The notes under the pieces were generated by a model, which saw nothing but the letters and a program-made list of their open reading frames with translations, did no database searches and was not told where the DNA came from. A stretch of 37,579 nt of DNA from Acidobacteriota bacterium (GTDB taxonomy: Bacteria; Acidobacteriota; Blastocatellia; Pyrinomonadales; Pyrinomonadaceae), in assembly GCA_019639215.1 (NCBI GenBank), contig JAHBSH010000014.1, positions 1-37,579 of the forward strand, given 5' to 3'. The translations under genes and the position numbers were made by a program. Numbering within the stretch: position 1 is the first letter of the stretch; each line of letters opens with the position of its first letter. Shown in pieces: positions 9,581 through 19,873 of the stretch.

Positions 9581-10018
9581 TTACTTCAAATAGATTGCAA
9601 TGGCTATAACCAAAGCACAGATCACGATAAAGATAAATGTCCATAGCAGAAACCCTGCTCCCATACTGTCCGGCTCTGTCCATTCTATATTTACAACAGC
9701 CGGACGAGGTTTAATGGGACGCTCACGTCTTTTCCTCTGCGGCCCCGGTTTTTCCTGAACGGAAATTTTGACACTAGAGGATTCTGCTATTTCCTCAGGT
9801 AACGGTGCCAGTTGAGGCTCTGCAAAATCTTTCAAGGCAACTTCCGGAACAGGAATCGGCGGCGGTTCATCAACTACCGCATTCACGACCTCCGTATTCA
9901 CCGGCTCGACCGGCTTTGGCGAAACCAGATCGGTTCCGCAATTATAGCAGAATGCGGCTTCAGGCCTTATCTCGGCCCCGCATGCACAAACCTTTTTCTT
10001 CCGCCCCCGTTTGGCCAT
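9581..10018 (-). CDS. Zinc-ribbon protein with C-terminal membrane anchor, BMC operon
   Basis: A 145-residue protein. It starts with a basic stretch (KRGRKKK) followed by a zinc ribbon with C11, C13, C24 and C27 (CACG...FCYNCG). The middle (about 32-120) is Pro/Glu/Val-rich and probably disordered, with a basic patch (RKRRERPIKPRP). Residues about 123-144 form one hydrophobic helix at the extreme C-terminus, so the protein should be tail-anchored with the zinc ribbon in the cytoplasm. It starts 13 bp after the VWA gene and is followed by another small membrane protein. A tether or adaptor role between membrane and microcompartment is speculative. Confidence 0.75.
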   Translation of the reverse strand: MAKRGRKKKVCACGAEIRPEAAFCYNCGTDLVSPKPVEPVNTEVVNAVVDEPPPIPVPEVALKDFAEPQLAPLPEEIAESSSVKISVQEKPGPQRKRRERPIKPRPAVVNIEWTEPDSMGAGFLLWTFIFIVICALVIAIAIYLK

Positions 10019-10031
10019 CTATCTCTTGTTT

Positions 10032-10688
10032 CTAATTTACCTTCCCTTTTAGAATATCGATAAGATCAGCCGCGGTAGATACAAGTTCATCTGCGGTTGC
10101 CGGGACGAATTTCCTGCCGCCGGTATTATCAGCAATACGAGCTATAGTTTTTAGATCGACCTTTCCCTCGCCTAACCCGACAACATGAACGGTCACACCG
10201 CGTTCCTTAAGACGCTTTAGTACAAAATCCGGTTTCAGACTGCTTCCTTTCTGGTCTCCGTCGGTGACAAGAAATATCATCCGTCGTTCTAGGACAGGCG
10301 TTTCCGGATCTATCTTGTCAAAGACTTCTGCCGCCGCGTATAAGGCGTCCCAAACGGCAGTGCGTCCGGCCTCAACGTAAACATTTTCAATGGTATCCGC
10401 CAATTCATCAATATCAGATGTGAACTTGACCTTTAGATAGATGCCCTCAGGGTCGGTATAGGTCATCAAAAAACCCTTATCTCCGTTGTTCTGCTCACGG
10501 ACTACTGTGGACATAAGCCGCACAGCTTTTTCAAGAGCAAACCTGAAAGTACCTGAATTATCAATTACAACGCCATACCTGACATTAGACGCGGTTGATC
10601 TTTCTGACCCATCATTATCCTGTGCATATACCGCAACAGCAAGACTGAACAGAAGAAGCAAAAGAAAAATGATCCTGTTACCACTCAT
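10032..10688 (-). CDS. Secreted VWA-domain protein inside the BMC operon
   Basis: A 218-residue protein with a signal peptide (hydrophobic residues 6-20, cut near VYAQ) followed by one VWA domain. The MIDAS site is present in variant form: DNSGT, then TAVWDALYAA and VTDGDQ. Unlike the two VWA proteins at 6966-9056 it stops right after the VWA domain and has no QYSIGY motif. It lies 9 bp after the aldehyde dehydrogenase gene and 13 bp before the zinc-ribbon gene, so it is clearly in the operon. An exported protein among cytosolic shell genes is odd. It may sense or bind an extracytoplasmic ligand related to the pathway; this is inference. Confidence 0.85.
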   Translation of the reverse strand: MSGNRIIFLLLLLFSLAVAVYAQDNDGSERSTASNVRYGVVIDNSGTFRFALEKAVRLMSTVVREQNNGDKGFLMTYTDPEGIYLKVKFTSDIDELADTIENVYVEAGRTAVWDALYAAAEVFDKIDPETPVLERRMIFLVTDGDQKGSSLKPDFVLKRLKERGVTVHVVGLGEGKVDLKTIARIADNTGGRKFVPATADELVSTAADLIDILKGKVN

Positions 10689-10697
10689 TGCCTTAGA

Positions 10698-12449
10698 TCA
10701 GCCTTTTGCAAAGACCTCCTTTTCATTGCCAAGATCTCGGGCACTTGGTGTCAAAATGGTCTTAGAATTTATATAGATCTTATGGCCTTTTTCAACTGCT
10801 TTTCGAACGTCATCCTCACTTACAAAATCTACAGGCGTCCGGTCAACGCCATTTTCCGTAAGAGACTGCGGACGCAGTTCATGAATGACCGTCTTCACGG
10901 GCGAGATCGGTTGTACAGGTTGTTCTACAGTAACTGGCGTGACAGGCTGAACAGGTTCACTAGAAGGTTCCGGCACTCTACTCAACTTATTTCTTAAAAA
11001 CTGATCGACCATTGTCGCGATCGCCGAACGATCAGGCTTTTTCCTCGCGGGCGTAGGCATGACCGGAGCAGTGGCCGACGAAGACACGGGAACAGTTGCC
11101 GTTCCGACCGGCTTTGTTTCAAATGCTACGCGTTTTATATCCATCAGATGCAGTGGAGATACATTGTCAGAAGTTACGTTGCCGCCCCACGAACCGCATC
11201 CAAGGGTCATTGAAGGATTAAGATCAGTGGAAAGCCCGATGGCTCCGTGTGTCGTCGGTGAATTTATGACAACTCTAGATGCAGGCATCTGTTCTCCGAA
11301 CTTGATCGCCGCTGAACGGTCCTTTGAATGCATACCGGCAGTGTGTCCCATGCCGCCAAAACGCAATATCTCTTCACATCTGTTCGCCCCGGCCACAACA
11401 CCGTCAACAACAAAAAATGCCAGGGTCGGCGAAAGCTTCTCTATCGACCAAGGAAAATCCCTTCCAACGCCGCCGCAATCTGCCAGCAAGCATCTTGTCC
11501 CGGTCGGCACGCTCACACCGGCAAGGTTTGCTATATATTCTGCCGATCTGCCGACAATACCGGCATTTAGCGTTCGCTGCGGCGTGAGTAGAATATTTGC
11601 GATAGCATCTGCTTCTGAGGCCGACAAGAAATGACCGCCTTGTTTACGAAATTCGTCGCGAACCTGTGCTTCTATCGGTGAATCTACAACGACAGACTGT
11701 TCGGATGCACAAATCGTCCCGTTATCAAAACAGGTTCCGGTCAAAATATTACTCACAGCCTTTGAAACATCGGCGGAACGGTCAATATACACAGGCACGT
11801 TGCCAGGGCCAACGCCAAATGCTGGTTTACCGGAAGAATATGCCGCTCTAACAAGTCCAATACCGCCAGTCGCCAAGATAACAGCCGTACGACGGTGCTT
11901 CATCAGCGTCTCAGTTCCCTCTATTGTGGAATTCTGAAGACAGAAAATAGCTCCCTTTGGCAAACCGGCTTTCAAACCCGCTTCTTCCATGATCCTGGCA
12001 GTCTCAGCAATACATCTTGCCGCTGACGGATGAGGTGACAAAACAATGGAATTCCGGGACTTTATCGCGATAATTATCTTGAAGATCGCGGTCGATGTTG
12101 GGTTGGTCGAAGGAATGATCGCTGCGACAACACCGCGCGGCGAAGCTATCTCGACAATGCTGCCAAGGTCATTGACCACACCGACGGTTTTCAATGACCT
12201 AAAATGTCCCCAGATATCCTGTGCGGCAAAGCGGTTCTTTTCTTTCTTATCTTCTGCTCGACCAAAACCCGTCTCTTCATGCGCCAAACGTCCTAGGCGA
12301 CCCGCATCGGCAAGCGCGGCATTCGCCATCGCGTCGCAGACAGCGTCAATACGCGCCTGATCAAATCGCGAAAGCGCCAGAAAGGCCTCATGCGCGGCCT
12401 CTACCGCGTCACGTGCCTCCTGTTGTGAGATCAGATCCTTATCGGCCAT
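10698..12449 (-). CDS. CoA-acylating-type aldehyde dehydrogenase with C-terminal encapsulation-like extension (BMC cargo)
   Basis: A 583-residue enzyme of the EutE/PduP/AdhE-N group, which oxidises an aldehyde to acyl-CoA with NAD+. The catalytic cysteine is C247 in GTICASEQ. Cofactor-site motifs include [17 protein letters not shown] (103-119), ATGG (193-196) and [10 protein letters not shown] (214-223). The catalytic domain ends near 445. A further 135 residues follow: a linker, an amphipathic helix-like segment ([16 protein letters not shown], 474-489), a Pro/Val/Gln-rich linker, and a conserved-looking end ([30 protein letters not shown], 543-574). The last part resembles by eye the EutQ N-terminus (ITANDIR...ITPEARE). 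Both elements look like shell-targeting segments. The aldehyde substrate is unknown. Confidence 0.9.
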   Translation of the reverse strand: MADKDLISQQEARDAVEAAHEAFLALSRFDQARIDAVCDAMANAALADAGRLGRLAHEETGFGRAEDKKEKNRFAAQDIWGHFRSLKTVGVVNDLGSIVEIASPRGVVAAIIPSTNPTSTAIFKIIIAIKSRNSIVLSPHPSAARCIAETARIMEEAGLKAGLPKGAIFCLQNSTIEGTETLMKHRRTAVILATGGIGLVRAAYSSGKPAFGVGPGNVPVYIDRSADVSKAVSNILTGTCFDNGTICASEQSVVVDSPIEAQVRDEFRKQGGHFLSASEADAIANILLTPQRTLNAGIVGRSAEYIANLAGVSVPTGTRCLLADCGGVGRDFPWSIEKLSPTLAFFVVDGVVAGANRCEEILRFGGMGHTAGMHSKDRSAAIKFGEQMPASRVVINSPTTHGAIGLSTDLNPSMTLGCGSWGGNVTSDNVSPLHLMDIKRVAFETKPVGTATVPVSSSATAPVMPTPARKKPDRSAIATMVDQFLRNKLSRVPEPSSEPVQPVTPVTVEQPVQPISPVKTVIHELRPQSLTENGVDRTPVDFVSEDDVRKAVEKGHKIYINSKTILTPSARDLGNEKEVFAKG

Positions 12450-12522
12450 TTGAATTTACAGGCTATAAGCAGAATTCGCCGCAAAACACCTGTATTGCGG
12501 CGAGATCGAACCATGATCCGTT

Positions 12523-12915
12523 TTACTTGCTGCGGGTCTTTGAACGGTCGTTATCTGATAGCGCTGCCCCTGCAGAACCTGACGACAACTGTTTACCGCC
12601 GCCGCGAAGAGCTTTTTCATCAGGACTTAGTCCCACTTTGCCGCCTTTCGGCAGAACGCGTTCAACCTCACTGTGCGGACGAGGTATGACGTGAACACTT
12701 ATCAGTTCACCGACACGCCGAGCCGCTGCCGCTCCGGCATCAGTCGCGGCCTTTACAGCACCAACATCACCACGTACGAAGATCGTAACGAATCCGGCAC
12801 CGATATACTCCTTGCCGACAAGTTCGACATTTGCCGCTTTTACCATGGCATCTGCCGCCTCGACAGCACCGACAAATCCCTTGGTCTCGACCATCCCAAG
12901 CGCTTCTAAACTCAT
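12523..12915 (-). CDS. BMC-H bacterial microcompartment shell protein (first copy)
   Basis: A 130-residue hexameric shell protein and first gene of the operon. The BMC domain covers about residues 3-88 ([51 protein letters not shown]). The pore loop reads YIGAGFVT, close to the classical IGSG. A 42-residue C-terminal tail rich in Gly, Ser, Lys and Arg follows. The start is set at ATG 12915, with GAGGA 7 nt upstream. A longer frame to 12990 exists, but it adds residues unlike any BMC-H N-terminus. The gap to the dehydrogenase is 73 bp. The two shell genes differ in pore and tail, which suggests mixed hexamer facets. Confidence 0.95.
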   Translation of the reverse strand: MSLEALGMVETKGFVGAVEAADAMVKAANVELVGKEYIGAGFVTIFVRGDVGAVKAATDAGAAAARRVGELISVHVIPRPHSEVERVLPKGGKVGLSPDEKALRGGGKQLSSGSAGAALSDNDRSKTRSK

Positions 12916-13038
12916 TGAGAATTCCTCACAAAAATTATTGACCGGATATTGAAATGTCCTGTCAGAGAATGCTCTAAACGTATCACGCACTAATACTAAG
13001 AATCAAGCGTTCGTAATACCATCGGTTTCGCGATACAA

Positions 13039-13068
13039 TTGACATCAATGGTAGCTGAAAGCTATATT
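13039..13068 (+). promoter_or_regulatory. Sigma-70-type promoter for rodZ
   Basis: Perfect TTGACA (13039-13044), an 18-bp spacer, and TATATT (13063-13068). It lies in the 209-bp gap between the divergent BMC operon and rodZ and would start transcription about 50 bp before the rodZ ATG. I could not pick out a convincing matching promoter for the BMC operon on the other strand. Confidence 0.6.
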
Positions 13069-13124
13069 TCAAGTTTATAGACCTTATGACGGTAACGTGT
13101 TAGTACACATAGAATTTTCGTAAA

Positions 13125-14093
13125 ATGTCATTATCTCTCGGAGAAAAATTGCGGCAGGCTCGCGAAGAGCGGGGTATAAGCATCAGCGAGGTCGCTGAAC
13201 AGACCCGCATTTCGTCGTTGTATCTCGAATCGATCGAGAACGACAACTATAAACCGCTTCCTGGAGGGATCTTCAACAAGGGGTTCGTTAAATCCTACGC
13301 GAAGTTCATCGGGCTGGATGAGCATGAGGCATTACAAGATTACGCAAAGGTCGTTGCTTCAACTGAAGGCGGTGAGGATCCCACACTTCAAAAATACAAG
13401 CCTGAGGTGTTGACAGATGAACAGGCGGCAAATTCTTCTGTTCCCACTATAATTTTTGCAGTAATAATATTGGGACTGATGACCGGTGGTATCCTTTTCC
13501 TTTTGAACTATTTGCAGGGACGTTCAGATGAAACGGTTGTTACATCAAATGTGAACACAAATACGACCGGAAATAACGCTCCGCCTGCAAATACTTCTCA
13601 GGCCGGACCCACGCAAACCGACCGGATCAGAATCGAATTCACCGCGAAGGACGAAGCCATCTCATTGAATTCAACCATTGACGGCGCGACCAACACAGAA
13701 ACTGTCGCCGCCAACACGCCGAAGGTTTTGGAAGGAAGTGATAGTGTTAAGCTAAGCTATTATAAAGGGTTTGCGGACAAGGTAGAGCTAAAATTGAACG
13801 GAAAGACAATTGAACCTCCTCCGGCACCGGTTAAAGGCCAAGTGATCGCCTTCGAGATAGACAAGACCAACCTTGCAGCGGTTTGGGATTCAGGAAAGCT
13901 TGCTGAACCGGTATCACCGACAGTGGATCCGACGCCACGACGACCGGCGGCTACTCCTCGCGGTAATTCTAACGTTTCGTCGAACAGTACGTCGGAACCT
14001 TCTAGTAATAGAACGGCTGCACGTACATCGCCGACACCTTCCTCCGCTTCGACGCCGAGGACGCCGGCTCCGGCAGGAGCCACTAATCAGTAA
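13125..14093 (+). CDS. rodZ: RodZ-like cell-shape protein
   Basis: A bitopic inner-membrane protein that in the family links MreB filaments to the elongation machinery. The N-terminal HTH_25 domain spans about 4-75 (LGEKLRQAREERGISISEVA, SSLYLESIENDNY, GGIFNKGFVKSYAKFIGLD). The transmembrane helix is at about 106-130, and a periplasmic DUF4115-like beta domain (about 165-260, RIRIEFTAKDEAISLN) is followed by a Pro/Ser/Thr/Arg-rich low-complexity tail to residue 322. The plan matches RodZ, but the order of function could also be a RodZ-like transcription factor. No Shine-Dalgarno is visible. It is monocistronic, with its own promoter and terminator. Confidence 0.85.
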   Translation: MSLSLGEKLRQAREERGISISEVAEQTRISSLYLESIENDNYKPLPGGIFNKGFVKSYAKFIGLDEHEALQDYAKVVASTEGGEDPTLQKYKPEVLTDEQAANSSVPTIIFAVIILGLMTGGILFLLNYLQGRSDETVVTSNVNTNTTGNNAPPANTSQAGPTQTDRIRIEFTAKDEAISLNSTIDGATNTETVAANTPKVLEGSDSVKLSYYKGFADKVELKLNGKTIEPPPAPVKGQVIAFEIDKTNLAAVWDSGKLAEPVSPTVDPTPRRPAATPRGNSNVSSNSTSEPSSNRTAARTSPTPSSASTPRTPAPAGATNQ

Positions 14094-14146
14094 TGAAGTA
14101 TTCTGATCAAAAACATCTGCAAAACAAAAGGATTACCGGATCACGC

Positions 14147-14172
14147 GCCCGCAATATTTTGGCGGGCTTTTT
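14147..14172 (+). terminator. Intrinsic terminator after rodZ
   Basis: Stem GCCCGC (14147-14152) and GCGGGC (14162-14167) around a 9-base loop, followed directly by TTTTT (14168-14172). It separates rodZ from guaB. Confidence 0.85.
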
Positions 14173-14248
14173 CGCATACAGAGATAATTTCTAAATTTTT
14201 CAGTTCTTTTAGTATTACTGCTGATCTCTTAGGTTTTTCAGCAACTAA

Positions 14249-17643
<3,395 letters not shown>

Positions 17644-17651
17644 TATTACGT

Positions 17652-17706
17652 AAAAAGCCACGAAACGCTTTTCCGAACAGTTTCGTCCGTCGAAATGTTT
17701 CGTGGC
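17652..17706 (-). terminator. Terminator or attenuator hairpin between the PpiC lipoprotein gene and the ABC-F gene
   Basis: On the minus strand GCCACGAAAC (17706-17697) pairs perfectly with GTTTCGTGGC (17666-17657), followed by TTTTT (17656-17652). The 30-base loop contains further TTTCG and CGAAAC elements that can pair with each other or with the terminator arm, giving alternative folds. It may simply terminate the upstream lipoprotein gene, but the U-tract lies 8 bp before the ABC-F start codon. Confidence 0.7.
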
Positions 17707-17737
17707 AGTCCTTTCCTACCAACAAATGTTGGCTGCC

Positions 17738-19009
17738 TTACTTGTTAGCGTTAGCGTTTGTATTAGCTGCAGCGTTAGTATTTGCCGCCGCATTTGTATT
17801 ACTGTTCGCGTTCGTATTTGCGTTTACGTTAGCAGATGAGTTCGCATTTGCGTTCGTATTTGCATTAGCATCAGTTTGATTCGCATTCGCCGGTGCGGCA
17901 GGCCTTGCTCCGCTCAACTCGTTCGGATTTGCAACTACCTTGCGTGCAAGCAGATTCTCTACCTTCGATTCGTTCATCGCCAGAGAGACATACGATTGCC
18001 ATAGCAGGTTCTTGCGTGCATTCGTCAAAAGTTCAGTTATACGCGGACGCACCTGCGGGCTTTCAAGCGTAAGATCCTCATCTTTTTCCTGTTTACGAAG
18101 GAGTTTGACGACCAGAAAACGTCCGTCAAGCGGCAATACGCTAGGGAATACCTGCCCGTTGGTCATTTTATCCATGACATGGGAAGCCACCTGAGCACCG
18201 AAGACCTGACGCATCTCATCCTCTGAAAAATATCTCCAATCACCACCGCGAGATCTTGTTTCAAGGTCTTCGCTGAATTCACGTGCGACCGCTGCAAAAT
18301 CGGTTGTCGCCAACCTCTGACCGATCTCATTTAACCGCAACCTGACCTCATCTTCATTAGTGGTCGTATCGCCCTGACCGCTGTTGCTCGGATCTACTAC
18401 GATCGCTGCGAGTTCGGCACCACGCTTGTTCTTAAACTGCTCTTTGTTGCCGTTATAGAACTGCTCGATCTCGCTGTCCTTTGGAGAATCAACCTTTCCG
18501 GCGATCTTTTCCTGAAGCCGCTGAAGGGCAATCTCCTTTTTGACATTCAAACGCCATGACTGCTCCGTCTCACCGGCTTCTTTCATCTGCTTTTCAAACT
18601 CTTCGGCAGAAAGGTTGCTGGTGGTCTTGCGCTTGTTCATTTCGGCAGTTACTTCTTCATCGCTGGGGATGGTGTTTTCTTTTTCAGCCTTCTGGTACAT
18701 TACCTCTGTCTGAATTATCTGCTGAAGAACACTAAGACGGGCTGATGCCAGTTCAAGCGGAGAAAAGGAACTCTGCGTTCCCTGGGCCTGAGCCTTTACC
18801 GCTTTTTCGACCTCTTCCATACGGATGTCACGGCCATTAACTTTTGCAGCAACTTCGTTCGGATCCGTTCCGTCAGGACCGGCTACAGGTTCACCTGAAC
18901 ATGCCGTCATGAAAACCGCCGCCAGAACCATTCCGACAACTACTGCCGGGTTTATTTTTATGTTTCGCACTATGAGATTGACTCCTTCACCAATTCGATT
19001 CATTTCCAT
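17738..19009 (-). CDS. SurA/PpiC-like peptidyl-prolyl isomerase lipoprotein with Asn-rich tail
   Basis: A periplasmic folding-factor candidate. A hydrophobic segment ends in the lipobox MTAC (C37 from this start), followed by a SurA-N-like helical region (about 50-190: VAAKVNGRDIRMEEVEKAV) and a parvulin domain (about 200-320: AELAAIVVDPS, FAAVAREFSED, GGDWRYFSEDEM, VFPSVLPLDGRFLVVKL). The last 50 residues are nearly all Asn, Ala and Thr. The ATG at 19009 has no Shine-Dalgarno; a GTG at 18970 with GGAG 11 nt upstream would give a more typical 23-residue signal (VRNIKINPAVVVGMVLAAVF). It is divergent from rpmB. Confidence 0.85.
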   Translation of the reverse strand: MEMNRIGEGVNLIVRNIKINPAVVVGMVLAAVFMTACSGEPVAGPDGTDPNEVAAKVNGRDIRMEEVEKAVKAQAQGTQSSFSPLELASARLSVLQQIIQTEVMYQKAEKENTIPSDEEVTAEMNKRKTTSNLSAEEFEKQMKEAGETEQSWRLNVKKEIALQRLQEKIAGKVDSPKDSEIEQFYNGNKEQFKNKRGAELAAIVVDPSNSGQGDTTTNEDEVRLRLNEIGQRLATTDFAAVAREFSEDLETRSRGGDWRYFSEDEMRQVFGAQVASHVMDKMTNGQVFPSVLPLDGRFLVVKLLRKQEKDEDLTLESPQVRPRITELLTNARKNLLWQSYVSLAMNESKVENLLARKVVANPNELSGARPAAPANANQTDANANTNANANSSANVNANTNANSNTNAAANTNAAANTNANANK

Positions 19010-19012
19010 TAC

Positions 19013-19042
19013 TTGACTTCAAGCCTTATCGTTTGCTATAAA
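19013..19042 (+). promoter_or_regulatory. Extended -10 promoter for rpmB
   Basis: TTGACT (19013-19018), an 18-bp spacer, and TATAAA (19037-19042) preceded by TGC, an extended -10. It would start transcription about 50 bp before the rpmB ATG. Confidence 0.7.
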
Positions 19043-19099
19043 ATCTGTTTTGGGTTTTGTAAACTCATTCTACCTCGTTAATATTCGGAGGCAATAATT

Positions 19100-19294
19100 A
19101 TGGCACAGAGATGCGACGTTTGCGGCAAAGGGCCGCAGTTTGGAAACAATGTTTCACATGCTAACAACAAGACCCGACGCAGATTTAATGTAAATCTGCA
19201 GCCCGTCCGTGTTAAGCTCCCCTCGGGAAGCAACGGCCGGTTAAAGGTCTGTACCCGCTGCATCAAATCCGGCAAAATTATCAAAGCCGCGTAG
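19100..19294 (+). CDS. rpmB: 50S ribosomal protein L28
   Basis: A 64-residue ribosomal protein with the L28 start ([20 protein letters not shown]), [13 protein letters not shown] and the C-terminal [11 protein letters not shown]. Both CxxC pairs (C5-C8 and C52-C55) are intact, so this is the zinc-binding form. A strong GGAGG at 19087-19091 lies 8 nt before the ATG. Monocistronic, with a good promoter and terminator; rpmG is not next to it. Confidence 0.97.
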   Translation: MAQRCDVCGKGPQFGNNVSHANNKTRRRFNVNLQPVRVKLPSGSNGRLKVCTRCIKSGKIIKAA

Positions 19295-19325
19295 CAACCC
19301 AATCACCACGCATTTATTATCAACA

Positions 19326-19358
19326 CCGGGCATTGATCCTTATCAGAGCCCGGTTTTT
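19326..19358 (+). terminator. Intrinsic terminator after rpmB
   Basis: CCGGGC (19326-19331) pairs with GCCCGG (19348-19353), with an inner TGAT/ATCA pair (19334-19337, 19342-19345) extending the hairpin, followed by TTTTT (19354-19358). Confidence 0.85.
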
Positions 19359-19378
19359 CCGTATCCGGATCACACCGT

Positions 19379-19753
19379 TTAGCCAACGGCAATACAATCT
19401 ATCTCTACGCGGGCATCACGCGGCAGTCTTGCTGCCTGAACTGTGGCGCGAGCCGGTTCATTTTCGTTAAAATACTGGGCGTATATCTCATTCATTGCGG
19501 CAAAATCACCCATATCAGCCAAAAACACAGTTGTTTTGACAACCTTGTTAAAGCTGCTTCCTGCCGCAGAAAGTACTTCGCCGAGATTTTTCAATACCTG
19601 ATGTGTTTGCTCTACAACACCGCCGGGAACGAATTCTCCCGTAGCAATGTCTATCGGTATCTGGCCAGAGCAGTAAACCATGCCGTTGACCTTTATCGCC
19701 TGCGAATACGGCCCTATTGCCGCCGGTGCCTTATCGGTTGAAATGATCTCCAT
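19379..19753 (-). CDS. ridA: RidA/YjgF-family reactive enamine/imine deaminase
   Basis: A 124-residue cytoplasmic protein that hydrolyses 2-aminoacrylate-type enamines/imines released by PLP enzymes such as serine/threonine dehydratases. Family motifs: TDKAPAAIGPYSQAI near the start, GMVYCSGQIPID, and ARATVQAARLPRDARVEIDCIAVG at the end, including the conserved Arg and Cys. The start is set at ATG 19753 to match the family; a TTG at 19774 would add 7 residues. The dehydratase at 2142 is a plausible source of its substrate, although the genes are far apart. It lies downstream of rel in the same direction with a gap of about 120 bp. Confidence 0.95.
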   Translation of the reverse strand: MEIISTDKAPAAIGPYSQAIKVNGMVYCSGQIPIDIATGEFVPGGVVEQTHQVLKNLGEVLSAAGSSFNKVVKTTVFLADMGDFAAMNEIYAQYFNENEPARATVQAARLPRDARVEIDCIAVG

Positions 19754-19873
19754 AATCACGCCTGTAATATCCAAACAAAAGCGTAATATTAACAGATTTT
19801 GATTACTATTGTAAAACTCCGGTGCGAATAAGATGCTCTTTGCCCGGCCCGATCCGCGAATAGCAAAAAGCCA

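Noticed and set aside
11059..11634. Long plus-strand open frame inside the aldehyde dehydrogenase gene
   Set aside because: It is antisense to a clear enzyme and has no recognisable motif; it is a codon-bias shadow.
12916..12990. N-terminal extension of the first BMC-H protein
   Set aside because: ATG 12915 has a good Shine-Dalgarno and gives a standard BMC-H N-terminus; the extra 25 residues are unlike the family.
13005..13124. Possible tRNA or small RNA in the rodZ/BMC divergent gap
   Set aside because: No cloverleaf or strong hairpin; the stretch is explained by a promoter and leader.
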